A stretch of DNA of 64,000 nt from Rhodococcus sp. OK519. Its GTDB lineage: Bacteria > Actinomycetota > Actinomycetes > Mycobacteriales > Mycobacteriaceae. Position numbers and translations under genes: made by a program. The stretch lies in contig NZ_QAOW01000005.1 of assembly GCF_003051005.1 (NCBI RefSeq), positions 124,001-188,000 of the forward strand. Direction: 5' to 3'. The notes under the pieces were generated by a model. It did no database searches and had not been told where the DNA came from. It saw only the letters and a list, made by a program, of their open reading frames with translations. This document shows positions 25,972-35,574 of this stretch, one piece after another (the stretch's first letter is position 1; the number at the start of each line of letters is the position of its first letter).

Positions 25972-27269
25972 GCACACTCGCCGCCGCCGACCTGTCGATG
26001 TTCGGCCACGACCCGTGGTGGCTCGTGGTCCTGAAGGCCGTCGGGGTCTTCGCCTTCCTCGTGCTGACGGTGCTGATCGCGATCTACGCCGAACGAAAGG
26101 TGCTGGCGTGGATGCAGATGCGCGTCGGGCCCGATCGGGTCGGCCCCCGCGGGATCCTGCAGTCCCTCGCCGACGGCGTCAAACTCGCGCTCAAGGAGGG
26201 CATCGTCCCCGCGGGTGTCGACAAACCCGTCTATCTCCTCGCGCCGATCATCGCGGTCGTGCCGGCGTTCATGGCTTTCGCGGTGATCCCGTTCGGACCG
26301 CAGGTGTCGATCCTCGGACACCCGACGCCGTTGCAGCTCACCGATCTTCCGGTGGCGGTGCTCTACATCCTCGCGGTCACGTCCGTCGGGGTGTACGGCA
26401 TCGTGCTGGCGGGGTGGGCGTCGGGTTCGACGTATCCGCTGCTCGGCGGGCTCCGGTCCACCGCTCAGGTCATCTCGTACGAGGTGGCGATGGGTCTGAC
26501 GTTCGCGGCCGTGTTCCTCGATGCCGGAACGATGTCCACGTCGGGGATCGTGGCCGCACAAGAAGGCACCTGGTACGTCTTCCTGTTACTGCCCGCGTTC
26601 CTGATCTACGTGACGTCGATGGTCGGCGAGACCAACCGCGCCCCGTTCGATCTGCCGGAGGCCGAGGGCGAACTGGTCGGCGGCTTCCATACCGAGTACT
26701 CGTCGCTCAGATTCGCGATGTTCATGCTGGCCGAGTACGTCAACATGGTGACCGTTTCGGCGCTCGCCGCCACGATGTTCCTCGGCGGCTGGCACGCGCC
26801 GTGGCCGCTGAACCTCTGGGACGGAGCCAATTCCGGCTGGTGGCCGCTGCTGTGGTTCGTCGCGAAGGTGTGGGCGTTCCTGTTCGTGTTCATGTGGTTG
26901 CGCGCGACGCTGCCCCGCCTGCGCTACGACCAGTTCATGAATCTGGGCTGGAAGGTCCTCATTCCCGCCGCCCTCGCGTGGGTCATGGTCGTCGCAGTCG
27001 TCCGGGCGCTGCGCAACGAAGGCCACGAGGTTCGGTGGATCGCCCTGGCGGTGGGCGGCGTGGTCGTGGCCGCCGCGCTGCTGGTGCTGCTCTACCGCCG
27101 AATGCGGGCCGCACGTGACGGCGCTGTCGCAGCACCCCAGGACACCGGTCCGCCGTTCGACCCGATGTCGGGCGGATTCCCGGTGCCGCCACTACCCGGG
27201 CAGGGTCCGCCGCCCGCGCGCCCGCTGGTCCCCACAGGACGGTCCGGAAGGGAGGATTTCGATGCCTGA
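25968..27269 (+). CDS. nuoH: NADH-quinone oxidoreductase subunit H
   Basis: 433 residues, the membrane subunit joining the quinone cavity to the proton pumps. Eight or more helices. Conserved cytosolic loop motifs are visible: [32 protein letters not shown] and [20 protein letters not shown] with the acidic cluster essential for coupling. About 60 C-terminal residues form a Pro-rich cytosolic tail beyond the last helix, typical of actinobacteria. The ATG at 25968 sits in the nuoG stop; the 3' end overlaps nuoI by 8 nt. Confidence 0.97.
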   Translation: MSTLAAADLSMFGHDPWWLVVLKAVGVFAFLVLTVLIAIYAERKVLAWMQMRVGPDRVGPRGILQSLADGVKLALKEGIVPAGVDKPVYLLAPIIAVVPAFMAFAVIPFGPQVSILGHPTPLQLTDLPVAVLYILAVTSVGVYGIVLAGWASGSTYPLLGGLRSTAQVISYEVAMGLTFAAVFLDAGTMSTSGIVAAQEGTWYVFLLLPAFLIYVTSMVGETNRAPFDLPEAEGELVGGFHTEYSSLRFAMFMLAEYVNMVTVSALAATMFLGGWHAPWPLNLWDGANSGWWPLLWFVAKVWAFLFVFMWLRATLPRLRYDQFMNLGWKVLIPAALAWVMVVAVVRALRNEGHEVRWIALAVGGVVVAAALLVLLYRRMRAARDGAVAAPQDTGPPFDPMSGGFPVPPLPGQGPPPARPLVPTGRSGREDFDA

Positions 27270-27807
27270 GTTCCTCGACTCCGTCGCAGGTTTCGGTGTG
27301 ACGTTCTCGACGATGTTCAAGAAACCCGTCACGGAGTTCTATCCCGAGCAGAAGACGCCCACCGCCGAGCGCTACCACGGTCGGCACCAACTCAACCGGC
27401 ACCCGGACGGGTTGGAGAAGTGCATCGGCTGCGAACTGTGCGCGTGGGCGTGCCCGGCGGACGCGATCTACGTCGAGGGTGCCGACAACACCGACGACGA
27501 GCGGTATTCGCCGGGTGAACGGTACGGGCGGGTCTACCAGATCAACTACCTCCGCTGCATCGGCTGCGGGCTGTGCGTCGAGGCCTGCCCGACGCGAGCG
27601 CTGACGATGACCAACGAGTACGAGATGGCCGACGACAACCGTGTCGACCTGATCTACGGGAAGGACCGGCTTCTCGCACCGCTGCAGGACGGGATGGAGT
27701 CGCCGCCCCACCCGATGGCGCCAGGCACGACGGACGAGGACTACTACCTCGGAAACGTCACCGGAACGGTCGACGGTCCGCATGCACGCCCCGGGGAGGT
27801 GACCTAG
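27262..27807 (+). CDS. nuoI: NADH-quinone oxidoreductase subunit I
   Basis: 181 residues, carrying clusters N6a and N6b. Two ferredoxin motifs are complete: Cys54-57-60 with Cys64 ([12 protein letters not shown]) and Cys99-102-105 with Cys109 ([12 protein letters not shown]). The N-terminal amphipathic stretch [19 protein letters not shown] anchors the subunit to the membrane arm. The ATG at 27262 follows GGAAGGGAGGATTTCG and lies inside nuoH. The TAG stop shares its G with the nuoJ GTG. Confidence 0.97.
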   Translation: MPEFLDSVAGFGVTFSTMFKKPVTEFYPEQKTPTAERYHGRHQLNRHPDGLEKCIGCELCAWACPADAIYVEGADNTDDERYSPGERYGRVYQINYLRCIGCGLCVEACPTRALTMTNEYEMADDNRVDLIYGKDRLLAPLQDGMESPPHPMAPGTTDEDYYLGNVTGTVDGPHARPGEVT

Positions 27808-28637
27808 TGGACACCGCAACCGCACACTCGGCGGCATTGCTGGCCGCGGATGTCTTCACCCGGACCTCCACCGGCGAAGCCGTCCAGTTCTGGATTCTCG
27901 GGACCGTCGCGGTCATCGGGGCCCTCGGTGTCGTATGCGCGCCCAAGGCCGTCTATTCGGCGATCTTCCTCGCCATGACGATGATCATGCTCGCGGTGCT
28001 CTACATCGCGCAGGGCGCACTGTTCCTCGGTGTCGTACAGGTCGTCGTCTACACCGGCGCGGTGATGATGCTGTTCCTGTTCGTGCTCATGCTCATCGGG
28101 GTCGACTCGTCGGACTCCCTTGTGGAAACCCTACGCGGGCAGCGCATCGCGGCGGTCGTCGCCGGACTGGGGTTCGGCCTGTTGCTGATCGGCGGGCTCG
28201 GGAACGCCACCGTCGGGGTCGTGCGGTCGGGGGAGTTCGGCTTCGTCGGACTCGACCAGGCCAACGCCGGCGGCAATGTCGAGGGCCTCGCCGAACTCAT
28301 CTTCATCCGCTACGTGTGGGTGTTCGAACTGACCGGCGCACTCCTGATCACCGCGACCATCGGCGCGATGGTGCTGGCGCACCGCGAACGCTTCGAACGC
28401 CGCCTGAATCAGCGGGAGATGTCGGAGCGGCGGTTCCGCGACTGGGGCGCAGGAGAGGCCGAATCCGCGCGCGTCACCCCGTTGCCCAGCCCCGGTGTCT
28501 ACGCGCGACACAACGCCGTGGACCTGCCCGCGCGACTGCCCGACGGAACCTATGCGCGGGAGTCGGTCAGTCGGATCCTCACGCCGCGCGGTATGCCACC
28601 CGGCGGCGAATCGGCGGTGGGGGAGGAGGACCGATGA
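27807..28637 (+). CDS. nuoJ: NADH-quinone oxidoreductase subunit J
   Basis: 276 residues, a five-helix membrane subunit. Conserved [20 protein letters not shown] in helix 3, the pi-bulge segment of the family. The last ~75 residues after [12 protein letters not shown] are a hydrophilic cytosolic tail, longer than in E. coli NuoJ (184 aa) but usual for mycobacteria. GTG start overlapping the nuoI stop by one base and an ATGA overlap with nuoK. Confidence 0.95.
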   Translation: MDTATAHSAALLAADVFTRTSTGEAVQFWILGTVAVIGALGVVCAPKAVYSAIFLAMTMIMLAVLYIAQGALFLGVVQVVVYTGAVMMLFLFVLMLIGVDSSDSLVETLRGQRIAAVVAGLGFGLLLIGGLGNATVGVVRSGEFGFVGLDQANAGGNVEGLAELIFIRYVWVFELTGALLITATIGAMVLAHRERFERRLNQREMSERRFRDWGAGEAESARVTPLPSPGVYARHNAVDLPARLPDGTYARESVSRILTPRGMPPGGESAVGEEDR

Positions 28638-28933
28638 ACCCGGAGAACTACCTCTACCTGGCCGCTCTGCTCTTCACGATCGGCGCCGCCGGAGTGCTGT
28701 TGCGGCGCAACGCGATCGTCGTCTTCATGTGTATCGAGTTGATGCTCAACGCCGCGAACCTGGCCTTCGTGACGTTCGCGCGGATGCACGGGAACCTCGA
28801 CGGCCAGGTGTTCGCGTTCTTCACGATGGTGGTCGCCGCGGCCGAGGTCGTCATCGGCCTGGCAATCATCATGACCATCTTCCGCACCCGTCGCTCGGCC
28901 TCGGTCGACGACGCCGACCTGCTGAAGTATTGA
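28634..28933 (+). CDS. nuoK: NADH-quinone oxidoreductase subunit K
   Basis: 99 residues, three transmembrane helices, MrpC-like. The buried glutamates of helices 2 and 3, part of the proton path, are visible in [14 protein letters not shown] and [19 protein letters not shown]. Full family length. ATG in the nuoJ stop (ATGA); nuoL begins one base after its stop. Confidence 0.97.
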   Translation: MNPENYLYLAALLFTIGAAGVLLRRNAIVVFMCIELMLNAANLAFVTFARMHGNLDGQVFAFFTMVVAAAEVVIGLAIIMTIFRTRRSASVDDADLLKY

Positions 28934-28934
28934 C

Positions 28935-30881
28935 ATGAACGGGGGGACGGGAATTCACGCGCTCATCTGGCTCCTGCCGACACTGCCCCTGCTGGGTGCC
29001 GCGGTCCTGCTCCTCGCCGGACGCCGCAGCGATCGCTGGGGCCATCTCCTCGGGTGTGCCACCCCGCTCGCGTCGTTCGCGCTCGCGGCCGCCATGTTCG
29101 TCGACATGGTGGGCCGCGACGCTGCCGACCGGGTGATGCAGCAGGATCTGTTCACGTGGCTCCCCGTCGCGGGACTGCAGGTCGACTTCGGGCTGCGCCT
29201 GGACCAACTGTCCATGTGCTTCGTGCTGCTCATCACCGGCGTCGGATCGCTCATCCACATCTATTCGGTGGGCTACATGAAGTCCGATCCCGGTCGCCGA
29301 CGGTTCTTCGCCTACCTCAACCTGTTCCTCGCCGCGATGCTGCTGCTCGTGCTCGCCGACAACTACCTCGGCCTGTACGTCGGCTGGGAGGGCGTCGGTC
29401 TGGCGTCGTACCTGCTGATCGGGTTCTGGCAGCACAAGCCGACCGCCGCCACCGCCGCGAAGAAGGCGTTCGTCGTCAACCGCGTCGGGGACATGGGCCT
29501 GATGGTCGGACTCATGATCATGTTCGCGACGTTCGGGTCGGTGTCGTTCACCGACGTTCTCGGCGGCGTCGACACCGCGAGCGGGGGAGTGACGACCGCG
29601 CTCGGTCTGGTGCTGTTGCTCGCCGCGTGCGGAAAATCGGCCCAGGTTCCGCTGCAGTCCTGGCTCGGTGACGCGATGGAAGGCCCCACACCCGTGTCGG
29701 CGCTGATCCACGCCGCCACGATGGTCACCGCCGGCGTCTACCTGATCGTCCGGTCCGGTCCGATCTACGAGGCTGCGCCGGGCGCGCAGGTCGCCGTCGT
29801 CCTCGTCGGCGCCGTCACACTCCTGTTCGGCGCGATCATCGGATGCGCCAAGGACGACATCAAGAAGGCGCTCGCGGCGTCGACGATGAGCCAGATCGGC
29901 TACATGGTGATGGCCGCCGGACTCGGTCCCGCCGGTTATGCGTTCGCGATCATGCTGCTGCTCGCGCACGGCTTCTTCAAGGCTGGGCTGTTCCTCGGCG
30001 CCGGATCGGTGATGCACGGCATGAACGACGAGACCGACATGCGGCGCTACGGCGGTCTCCGAACCTTCATGCCGATCACGTTCGCGACCTTCGGCCTCGG
30101 CTACCTCGCGATCATCGGAATCCCGCCGTTCTCGGGATTCTTCTCCAAGGACAAGATCATCGAGGCCGCGTTCGGGTCGGGTGGTCTCGGTGGGGCGGCA
30201 CTCGGCACGGTCGCATTGCTGGGCGCGGGCCTGACGGCGTTCTACATGACGCGCGTGATGCTGATGACGTTCTTCGGCGAGCGCCGGTGGGGGGCAGGAG
30301 CGGAGCCTACGGAGCGACCGGGAGGCGCGGAGGTTCACCCGCACGAGTCGCCCGGCGTGATGACGGTGCCGATGGTCGTCCTCGCCGTCGGTTCCGTCGC
30401 CGCGGGCGGTCTGCTCGCCATCGGCGGCACCCTCGAACGCTGGCTCGCGCCGGTCTGGGCAGAGTTCGGTGCTGCCGCCGAGCACGGAGAACTCGCGGTC
30501 CCGGTCTGGGTGGTCACGGTGGTCACGCTGGCGGTGGTTCTCGCCGGCGTCGGAATCGCGTGGCGGCAGTACGGAACCCGGCCGGTGCCGGTCCCGGCAC
30601 CCGCTCGGGTGTCGGCGTTGACAGTGGCGGCGCGCCGCGATCTCTACGGTGACGACGTCGACGAGGCCGTGTTCATGCGGCCCGGACAGCGGGTGGTCCG
30701 GGCGCTGACGATGCTCGAGGACAAGGGGATCGACGGTGTCACCGGCGGTATGGGCGCGCTGCTCGGGCAGGTGTCGGTGAGGCTTCGCCGCCTGCAGACG
30801 GGATTCGTGCGCTCCTATGCGCTGTACATGTTCGTCGGAGCCGTCTTCGTGGTCGCGGCAGCTTTGGTGGGGAGGGCGTGA
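28935..30881 (+). CDS. nuoL: NADH-quinone oxidoreductase subunit L (proton-pumping)
   Basis: 648 residues, the distal antiporter-like subunit with a long lateral helix. Visible: [18 protein letters not shown] with the key Glu of helix 5, the helix 7 segment [20 protein letters not shown] with its Lys, an [12 protein letters not shown] helix and the [19 protein letters not shown] helix. The C-terminal ~100 residues ([15 protein letters not shown], then the last helix) form the lateral arm and anchor. ATG start one base after nuoK. Confidence 0.97.
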   Translation: MNGGTGIHALIWLLPTLPLLGAAVLLLAGRRSDRWGHLLGCATPLASFALAAAMFVDMVGRDAADRVMQQDLFTWLPVAGLQVDFGLRLDQLSMCFVLLITGVGSLIHIYSVGYMKSDPGRRRFFAYLNLFLAAMLLLVLADNYLGLYVGWEGVGLASYLLIGFWQHKPTAATAAKKAFVVNRVGDMGLMVGLMIMFATFGSVSFTDVLGGVDTASGGVTTALGLVLLLAACGKSAQVPLQSWLGDAMEGPTPVSALIHAATMVTAGVYLIVRSGPIYEAAPGAQVAVVLVGAVTLLFGAIIGCAKDDIKKALAASTMSQIGYMVMAAGLGPAGYAFAIMLLLAHGFFKAGLFLGAGSVMHGMNDETDMRRYGGLRTFMPITFATFGLGYLAIIGIPPFSGFFSKDKIIEAAFGSGGLGGAALGTVALLGAGLTAFYMTRVMLMTFFGERRWGAGAEPTERPGGAEVHPHESPGVMTVPMVVLAVGSVAAGGLLAIGGTLERWLAPVWAEFGAAAEHGELAVPVWVVTVVTLAVVLAGVGIAWRQYGTRPVPVPAPARVSALTVAARRDLYGDDVDEAVFMRPGQRVVRALTMLEDKGIDGVTGGMGALLGQVSVRLRRLQTGFVRSYALYMFVGAVFVVAAALVGRA

Positions 30882-32461
30882 TGGACGGCTTTCCCTGGTT
30901 GACGACGCTGTGGCTGCTGCCACTGGTGGGGGCGGTGGTGGTCGCAGCGTTGCCGGCGCGGCGACGGACGGTCACCCGCTGGGTCGCTCTCGCCGTGGCG
31001 GTCGGGACGCTCGCGGTCTCCGCCCTGCTCGCGGTGCAGTTCGAACCGGCAGGTGAGCAGTACCAGTTCGTCGAGTCCCATTCATGGATACCGGCGTTCG
31101 GGACCCGCTACGAACTGGGCCTGGACGGAATCGCGTTGGCGCTGGTGCTGCTGACTACCGTCCTGACACCCCTGCTGCTCCTGGCCGGCTGGCGCGACGT
31201 ACCCGCCGACGATGCGAGACCGCGCGGCACCCACGCGTACGTCGCATTGATCCTGGTGGTCGAGTCGATGGTCCTGATGTCGTTCCTGTCCCTCGACATC
31301 CTGCTGTTCTACGTGTTCTTCGAGGCGATGCTGATCCCGATGTACTTCCTGATCGGCGCGTTCGGGCAGCCGGGCCCGGGCCGATCGCGGGCCGCGGTGA
31401 AATTCCTGCTGTACAACCTCTTCGGCGGTCTGATCATGCTCGCCGCGGTCATCGGACTGTACGTCGCGACGGCAGGGGCCGACAGCCCGTTCGCGTCGGG
31501 CACCTTCGACTTCCGGGCGATCGTCGACGCGGTGTCGTCCGGCGAGCTGGCGATCAGCGCCCCGGTCGCGAACGCCCTCTTCCTCGGGTTCATGTTTGCG
31601 TTCGCGGTGAAGGCGCCGCTGTGGCCGCTGCACAGTTGGCTGCCCGACGCCGCCGTCCAGTCGACCCCGGCGAGCGCGGTGCTGATGATGGCCGTCGTCG
31701 ACAAGGTGGGCACGTTCGCAATGTTGCGGTACTGCCTGCAGTTGTTCCCCGACGCTGCCCAGTATTTCGCGCCGCTGGTCGTGACACTCGCGGTGATCAG
31801 CATCGTGTACGGCGCGCTGCTCGCGATCGGTCAGACCGACGTGATGCGCCTGATCGCATACACGTCGATCTCGCACTTCGGCTTCATCGTGCTGGGGGTG
31901 TTCGCGATGACAAGTCAGGGGCAGAGTGGTTCGACGCTCTACATGGTCAACCACGGCTTCTCCACCGCCGCGCTGATGTTGGTCGCGGGCTTCCTGGTCA
32001 CGCGCCGCGGTACCCGGGCCATCGCCGACTACGGCGGCGTGCACAAGGTGGCACCTCTGTTGGCGGGCACGTTCCTGATCGCCGGTCTGGCAACGCTGTC
32101 GCTACCGGGCCTCGCGCCGTTCGTCAGCGAGTTCCTCGTCCTGGTCGGCACTTACACGCGCTACCCGGCAGCCGCCGTCGTCGCGACGATTGCGCTGGTC
32201 CTCGCCGCGCTGTACATCCTGTGGCTCTACCAGCGGATGATGACCGGACCCGTCACGAGCGGCAACGACGGGATCGGGGATCTGCGACGCCGCGAACTCG
32301 CGGTGGTGGCACCGCTGATTGCGATTCTCCTGGTGCTCGGGGTGTATCCCAAACCGATTCTCGACGTCGTCACTCCCGCCGTCACCAGCACACTGACCAC
32401 GATCGATCGTCAGGATCCGGCGCCCGTCGTCGCAGAGCAGGACGGAGGTGAACCCCGTTGA
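30881..32461 (+). CDS. nuoM: NADH-quinone oxidoreductase subunit M (proton-pumping)
   Basis: 526 residues, a 14-helix antiporter-like subunit. Visible: FYVFFEAMLIPMYFLIGAFG with the essential Glu, FAVKAPLWPLHSWLPDA with the helix 7 Lys, STPASAVLMMAVVDKVG, and QTDVMRLIAYTSISHFGF. I take ATG 30881 (4 nt after GGAGGG) over the adjacent GTG 30878, which is too close to the ribosome-binding site. The nuoL stop shares the A of this ATG. Its stop is overlapped by nuoN (TTGA). Confidence 0.95.
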   Translation: MDGFPWLTTLWLLPLVGAVVVAALPARRRTVTRWVALAVAVGTLAVSALLAVQFEPAGEQYQFVESHSWIPAFGTRYELGLDGIALALVLLTTVLTPLLLLAGWRDVPADDARPRGTHAYVALILVVESMVLMSFLSLDILLFYVFFEAMLIPMYFLIGAFGQPGPGRSRAAVKFLLYNLFGGLIMLAAVIGLYVATAGADSPFASGTFDFRAIVDAVSSGELAISAPVANALFLGFMFAFAVKAPLWPLHSWLPDAAVQSTPASAVLMMAVVDKVGTFAMLRYCLQLFPDAAQYFAPLVVTLAVISIVYGALLAIGQTDVMRLIAYTSISHFGFIVLGVFAMTSQGQSGSTLYMVNHGFSTAALMLVAGFLVTRRGTRAIADYGGVHKVAPLLAGTFLIAGLATLSLPGLAPFVSEFLVLVGTYTRYPAAAVVATIALVLAALYILWLYQRMMTGPVTSGNDGIGDLRRRELAVVAPLIAILLVLGVYPKPILDVVTPAVTSTLTTIDRQDPAPVVAEQDGGEPR

Positions 32462-34053
32462 ACCCCACGGTGTTGCCGGCCCCCAGCATCGAATACAGCC
32501 TGCTCTCACCGATGCTGATCGTGCTCGGCGTCGCGGTCACGGGCGTGCTGGTCGAGGCGTTCTGGCCGCGCCGCACGCGCTATGCCGCCCATCTGGTGCT
32601 CGCGTTCGGTGGACTGGTCGCGGCGCTCGTCGCGGTGATCGCCCTCGCGGGCACCGAACAGGTGGCAGCGGTCGGATCGATTGCGATCGACGGTCCGACA
32701 CTGCTCCTGCAGGGGACCATCCTGTCCGTCTCCCTCCTTGCGGTCCTGCTGATCGCGGACCGGGGGATCGCCCGCTCGGTCGCGGCAGCCTCGGCCGAGC
32801 ACCGGTCGGCGGTCGGTGCCGTCGGACCGGCCGACGCCTTCACCCCCAGGGCCTCGGCGGTCCCCGGCAGTGACGCCGAGAAGGAGGCGACCAGAGCGGG
32901 AGCGGCGCAGACCGAGGTCTTTCCGCTGACGATGTTCGCGGTCGGCGGGATGCTGCTGTTCCCGGCGGCGAACGATCTGCTGGCCATGTTCGTGGCGCTC
33001 GAGGTGCTGTCGCTGCCGCTGTATCTGCTGTGCGGACTGGCCCGTCGACGCAGACTCCTGTCGCAGGAAGCGGCACTGAAGTACTTCTTGTTGGGCGCCT
33101 TCTCGTCAGCGTTCTTCCTCTTCGGTGTGGCGTTGCTGTACGGCTACGCCGGCACCGTCTCGCTGCCCGGCATCGCAACTGCCGTGGACGCGCAGTCCGG
33201 TGACGAGGCCTTCGCCCAGATCGGTCTCGCGCTGCTCTCGGTCGGCTTGCTGTTCAAGGTCGGTGCGGTGCCGTTCCACTCGTGGATCCCGGATGTCTAC
33301 CAGGGGGCACCTACCCCGATCACCGCGTTCATGGCCTCGGCCACCAAGATCGCCGCATTCGGTGCGATGCTGAGGATCTTCTATGTTGCCGTCCCCGGTC
33401 TGCACTGGGACTGGCGACCGGTCCTGTGGGCTGTTGCGATCCTCACGATGGTGGTCGGTGCGGTGCTCGCCATCACTCAGACCGACGTCAAACGCATGCT
33501 CGCGTACTCGTCCGTCGCGCATGCCGGGTTCCTGCTCACCGGCGTCGTCGCGGGCGGCGAGGACGGACTGTCGTCGACGATGTTCTACCTGCTCGCCTAC
33601 GGTTTCAGCACGCTCGGAGCCTTCGCCGTCGTGAGTCTGGTGCGCGATCATGCGGGCAACGAGGTCACCGATCTGGCCGGATGGGCCGGGCTCGGCCGAC
33701 GCTCGCCACTGATCGCGGCGGTGTTCGCGCTGTTCCTGCTGGCGTTCGCCGGCATCCCGCTGACCAGTGGTTTCGTCAGCAAGTTTGCTGTCTTCCAAGC
33801 CGCGGCGTCCGGCGGCGCGATGCCGCTGGTGATTGTCGGCGTGATCAGCAGCGCGATCGCCGCGTTCTTCTACGTGCGGGTGATCGTGCTGATGTACTTC
33901 GCGGACCCGGCCGACGAGCCTCCGGTGGCGGTCGCGACGAGCGCGCCGTCGATTGCGGCGATCACGGTCGCCGGCGCGGTCACCGTGATTCTGGGCATCG
34001 TTCCCCAGCCCGTACTCGATCTCGCCGAGCGAGCGGCCGCCTCCCTGCTGTGA
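32458..34053 (+). CDS. nuoN: NADH-quinone oxidoreductase subunit N (proton-pumping)
   Basis: 531 residues, the third antiporter-like subunit and last gene of the operon. Visible: MFVALEVLSLPLYLLCGLAR with the conserved Glu, LFKVGAVPFHSWIPDVYQGA with Lys, PTPITAFMASATKIAAF and QTDVKRMLAYSSVAHAGF. A hydrophilic insertion of about 50 residues (AEHRSAVGAVGPADAFTP...) lies between helices 3 and 4, as in other actinobacterial NuoN. TTG start overlapping the nuoM stop. A strong hairpin follows 10 nt after its stop. Confidence 0.95.
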   Translation: MNPTVLPAPSIEYSLLSPMLIVLGVAVTGVLVEAFWPRRTRYAAHLVLAFGGLVAALVAVIALAGTEQVAAVGSIAIDGPTLLLQGTILSVSLLAVLLIADRGIARSVAAASAEHRSAVGAVGPADAFTPRASAVPGSDAEKEATRAGAAQTEVFPLTMFAVGGMLLFPAANDLLAMFVALEVLSLPLYLLCGLARRRRLLSQEAALKYFLLGAFSSAFFLFGVALLYGYAGTVSLPGIATAVDAQSGDEAFAQIGLALLSVGLLFKVGAVPFHSWIPDVYQGAPTPITAFMASATKIAAFGAMLRIFYVAVPGLHWDWRPVLWAVAILTMVVGAVLAITQTDVKRMLAYSSVAHAGFLLTGVVAGGEDGLSSTMFYLLAYGFSTLGAFAVVSLVRDHAGNEVTDLAGWAGLGRRSPLIAAVFALFLLAFAGIPLTSGFVSKFAVFQAAASGGAMPLVIVGVISSAIAAFFYVRVIVLMYFADPADEPPVAVATSAPSIAAITVAGAVTVILGIVPQPVLDLAERAAASLL

Positions 34054-34063
34054 TCGTGCAGGA

Positions 34064-34104
34064 ATGCGTGAGGGGACCGGAATTCATCCGGTCCCCTCAC
34101 GCAT
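34064..34104. terminator. nuo operon terminator, possibly bidirectional
   Basis: A perfect 17-bp stem (ATGCGTGAGGGGACCGG and complement) around AATTCAT, 10 nt after the nuoN stop. It lies between convergent genes, 30 nt past the minus-strand stop at 34134, so it can serve both. No U-tract on either side. Confidence 0.75.
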
Positions 34105-34133
34105 GTCGAGCTGTGGATTTCAGGAGCGGAGGA

Positions 34134-34286
34134 TCAGGATCCGAAGTTGAAGCCGCCGCCACCCTGGCCGCCGCCGTTCGCTCCACCGGTGGAGCCCGCA
34201 GCACTGCCGTCGCCCTCCGATCCGAATCCGACATTGGCGCCGAACATCGCGGAGAGCAGGGCTGAGAAGATCGCTGAGATGGACAT
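34134..34286 (-). CDS. Small 50-residue peptide with hydrophobic helix and Gly-rich tail
   Basis: Starts at ATG 34286 (minus strand) behind a good ribosome-binding site, TAGGAGCAACG. Residues 1-21 (MSISAIFSALLSAMFGANVG, then F) can form an amphipathic or membrane-active helix. Residues 22-50 are Gly/Ser-rich with no Cys, ending GGGGFNFGS. A longer in-frame read from 34397 adds 37 residues of unlikely composition and is not preferred. I do not recognise a family. Size and composition are compatible with an envelope-associated or pore-forming peptide, but that is a guess. It ends at the shared hairpin after the nuo operon. Confidence 0.55.
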   Translation of the reverse strand: MSISAIFSALLSAMFGANVGFGSEGDGSAAGSTGGANGGGQGGGGFNFGS

Positions 34287-34552
34287 CGTTGCTCCTATGT
34301 GTCGCTCGATCCAGGGTCGACACCGTGCGGTGTCGGTTGTCATTGGACAGCGCGCGGGAACGTCCACGGGAGGGATGAGTGGCAGGTTAGGGGGCAATTG
34401 GGGGGATCGATAGGGGATAGCCCCGGGGTGCCCGTGTCGGGGACGAATCCCCTAGGCGCAAACCCCGCTTCACTCCGACGGCAAACAGTCGGATACACCG
34501 ATGCAGCCGCGCAGGGTGAACTGCGCCGTGCCGTGGGATCCGAAGGGGCTGA
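34287..34552. other. Intergenic region between small peptide and SnoaL-like gene
   Basis: 266 bp with no gene I can support. It contains a 7-bp dyad, CGACACC-GTGC-GGTGTCG (34318-34335), which lies in the leader of the small peptide gene and may be an operator. No clear promoter hexamers. Confidence 0.5.
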
Positions 34553-35041
34553 TCAGCCTTCGGTGACGACGGTGCCCTCGCCGAGTGGACGGGTCATCGA
34601 CCACAGTGTGATCGACTGGCACTTCGACATCTTCCACTCGCCGTTCTCGATCACGTATTCGTCGACGTACTCGATCGAGCGGACGGTCTCGGTGTTGTCG
34701 ATGAGGTTGACCTGACGGAAGGCGAGAGTCCACTTGCCCGAGGCGAGTTCGTCGCCGTGCAGGGTGATGTCCGGGTGGAACGCGTGGTGCATGTCGAGAA
34801 TGACGTTCTTGCCGTCGACCTTCTGCAGCGCGATGGTGCGGAAGACCTCGGCGATGGGGTCGGCGTCGTCGAACTTGCCGAGCGGGCCGTAGTCGATCAC
34901 GGCGCCGCGGTCGATGAAGCACGCGCGGAAGGTGTCGGCGTCCTTTGCATCGCACGCGCGCAAGTAGCGATGCTTGAGGGCTTTGATGGCCTCGATGCGC
35001 TCGAGGTCGTCGAGGCGCTGTTCGATGGTGCGTTCCGTCAC
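34553..35041 (-). CDS. SnoaL-like / NTF2-fold protein
   Basis: 162 residues matching the nuclear-transport-factor-2 cone fold: N-terminal helix RLDDLERIEAIKALKHRYLR, then ACDAKDADTFRACF, the GAVIDYGPLGKF strand, HHAFHPDIT, and sheet strands SGKWTLAFRQVN and EYVIENGEWKM. Such proteins are small isomerases, hydrolases or binding proteins; no specific substrate is suggested. ATG preceded by GAGAGGATTT. It stands alone. Confidence 0.85.
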   Translation of the reverse strand: MTERTIEQRLDDLERIEAIKALKHRYLRACDAKDADTFRACFIDRGAVIDYGPLGKFDDADPIAEVFRTIALQKVDGKNVILDMHHAFHPDITLHGDELASGKWTLAFRQVNLIDNTETVRSIEYVDEYVIENGEWKMSKCQSITLWSMTRPLGEGTVVTEG

Positions 35042-35127
35042 GGGAAATCCTCTCGGTTGCGATCTGTGTCACAAAACCTAGGCCTTGTAACGCGAACCGC
35101 GAGATTCTTTCCCGCTCAGCGGAGAAC

Positions 35128-35574
35128 TCAGGGCTGGCCGGGGAATGCCGTCGTCGCGGGCGCCACGCCGAGGATTGCGCGCCAGTTCCCTGCGCGGACA
35201 GCGGCTTCGGTGAGGGCGGTGACGCCCACCTCGCGGGTGTGTTCGGACTGGCTGCGTTCGATCACCGAACGCCAGGCGACGGCGGTGTCCGACTCGATCT
35301 GCGCGGCAAGTTGCGCGGCGGAGACGGGGTCCGATACCGCGAACGGGATCGTGTAGCCGGCCTCCGGTTCCGGTGCGTCGACGTCGGCGGCTGCCAGCGC
35401 GTCGAGCGTCGCGTCGCGGCGGGCCCGGTGGGCCGCGGTGTTCGAGGCGACGAGGTCCGCACGGTTGGTGTTCGAGAAGGCGGCGACGATGCCGTAGGCG
35501 AACACGGCCGCATACTCGGCTTGCAGCGCCTCGATCAGGGCCTGCTGTTCGGGGCCGGGACTACGGGAACTCAC
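35128..35574 (-). CDS. Ferritin-like DUF4439 protein
   Basis: 148 residues, mostly helical. QQALIEALQAEYAAVFAYGI resembles the first helix of ferritin-like four-helix bundles, with Glu/Tyr spacing, and NTAAHRARRDATLDAL supplies a His-containing second helix; later ESDTAVAWRSVIE. DUF4439 proteins are ferritin-like, but metal binding here is unproven. I take GTG 35574, which overlaps the stop of the upstream gene (GTGA), rather than the longer read. By position it matches M. tuberculosis Rv2844, next to rimP. Confidence 0.8.
   Translation of the reverse strand: MSSRSPGPEQQALIEALQAEYAAVFAYGIVAAFSNTNRADLVASNTAAHRARRDATLDALAAADVDAPEPEAGYTIPFAVSDPVSAAQLAAQIESDTAVAWRSVIERSQSEHTREVGVTALTEAAVRAGNWRAILGVAPATTAFPGQP

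Noticed and set aside
24522-26561. 679-codon minus-strand frame opposite nuoG/nuoH
   Set aside because: Ser/Arg/Ala-rich with no recognisable domain; the sense strand carries complete complex I genes.
28869-30923. 684-codon minus-strand frame opposite nuoL
   Set aside because: Glu/His/Arg-rich shadow frame without homology features.
34501-34560. Terminator for the SnoaL-like gene
   Set aside because: Only a 7-bp inverted repeat overlapping the stop codon; too weak to call.
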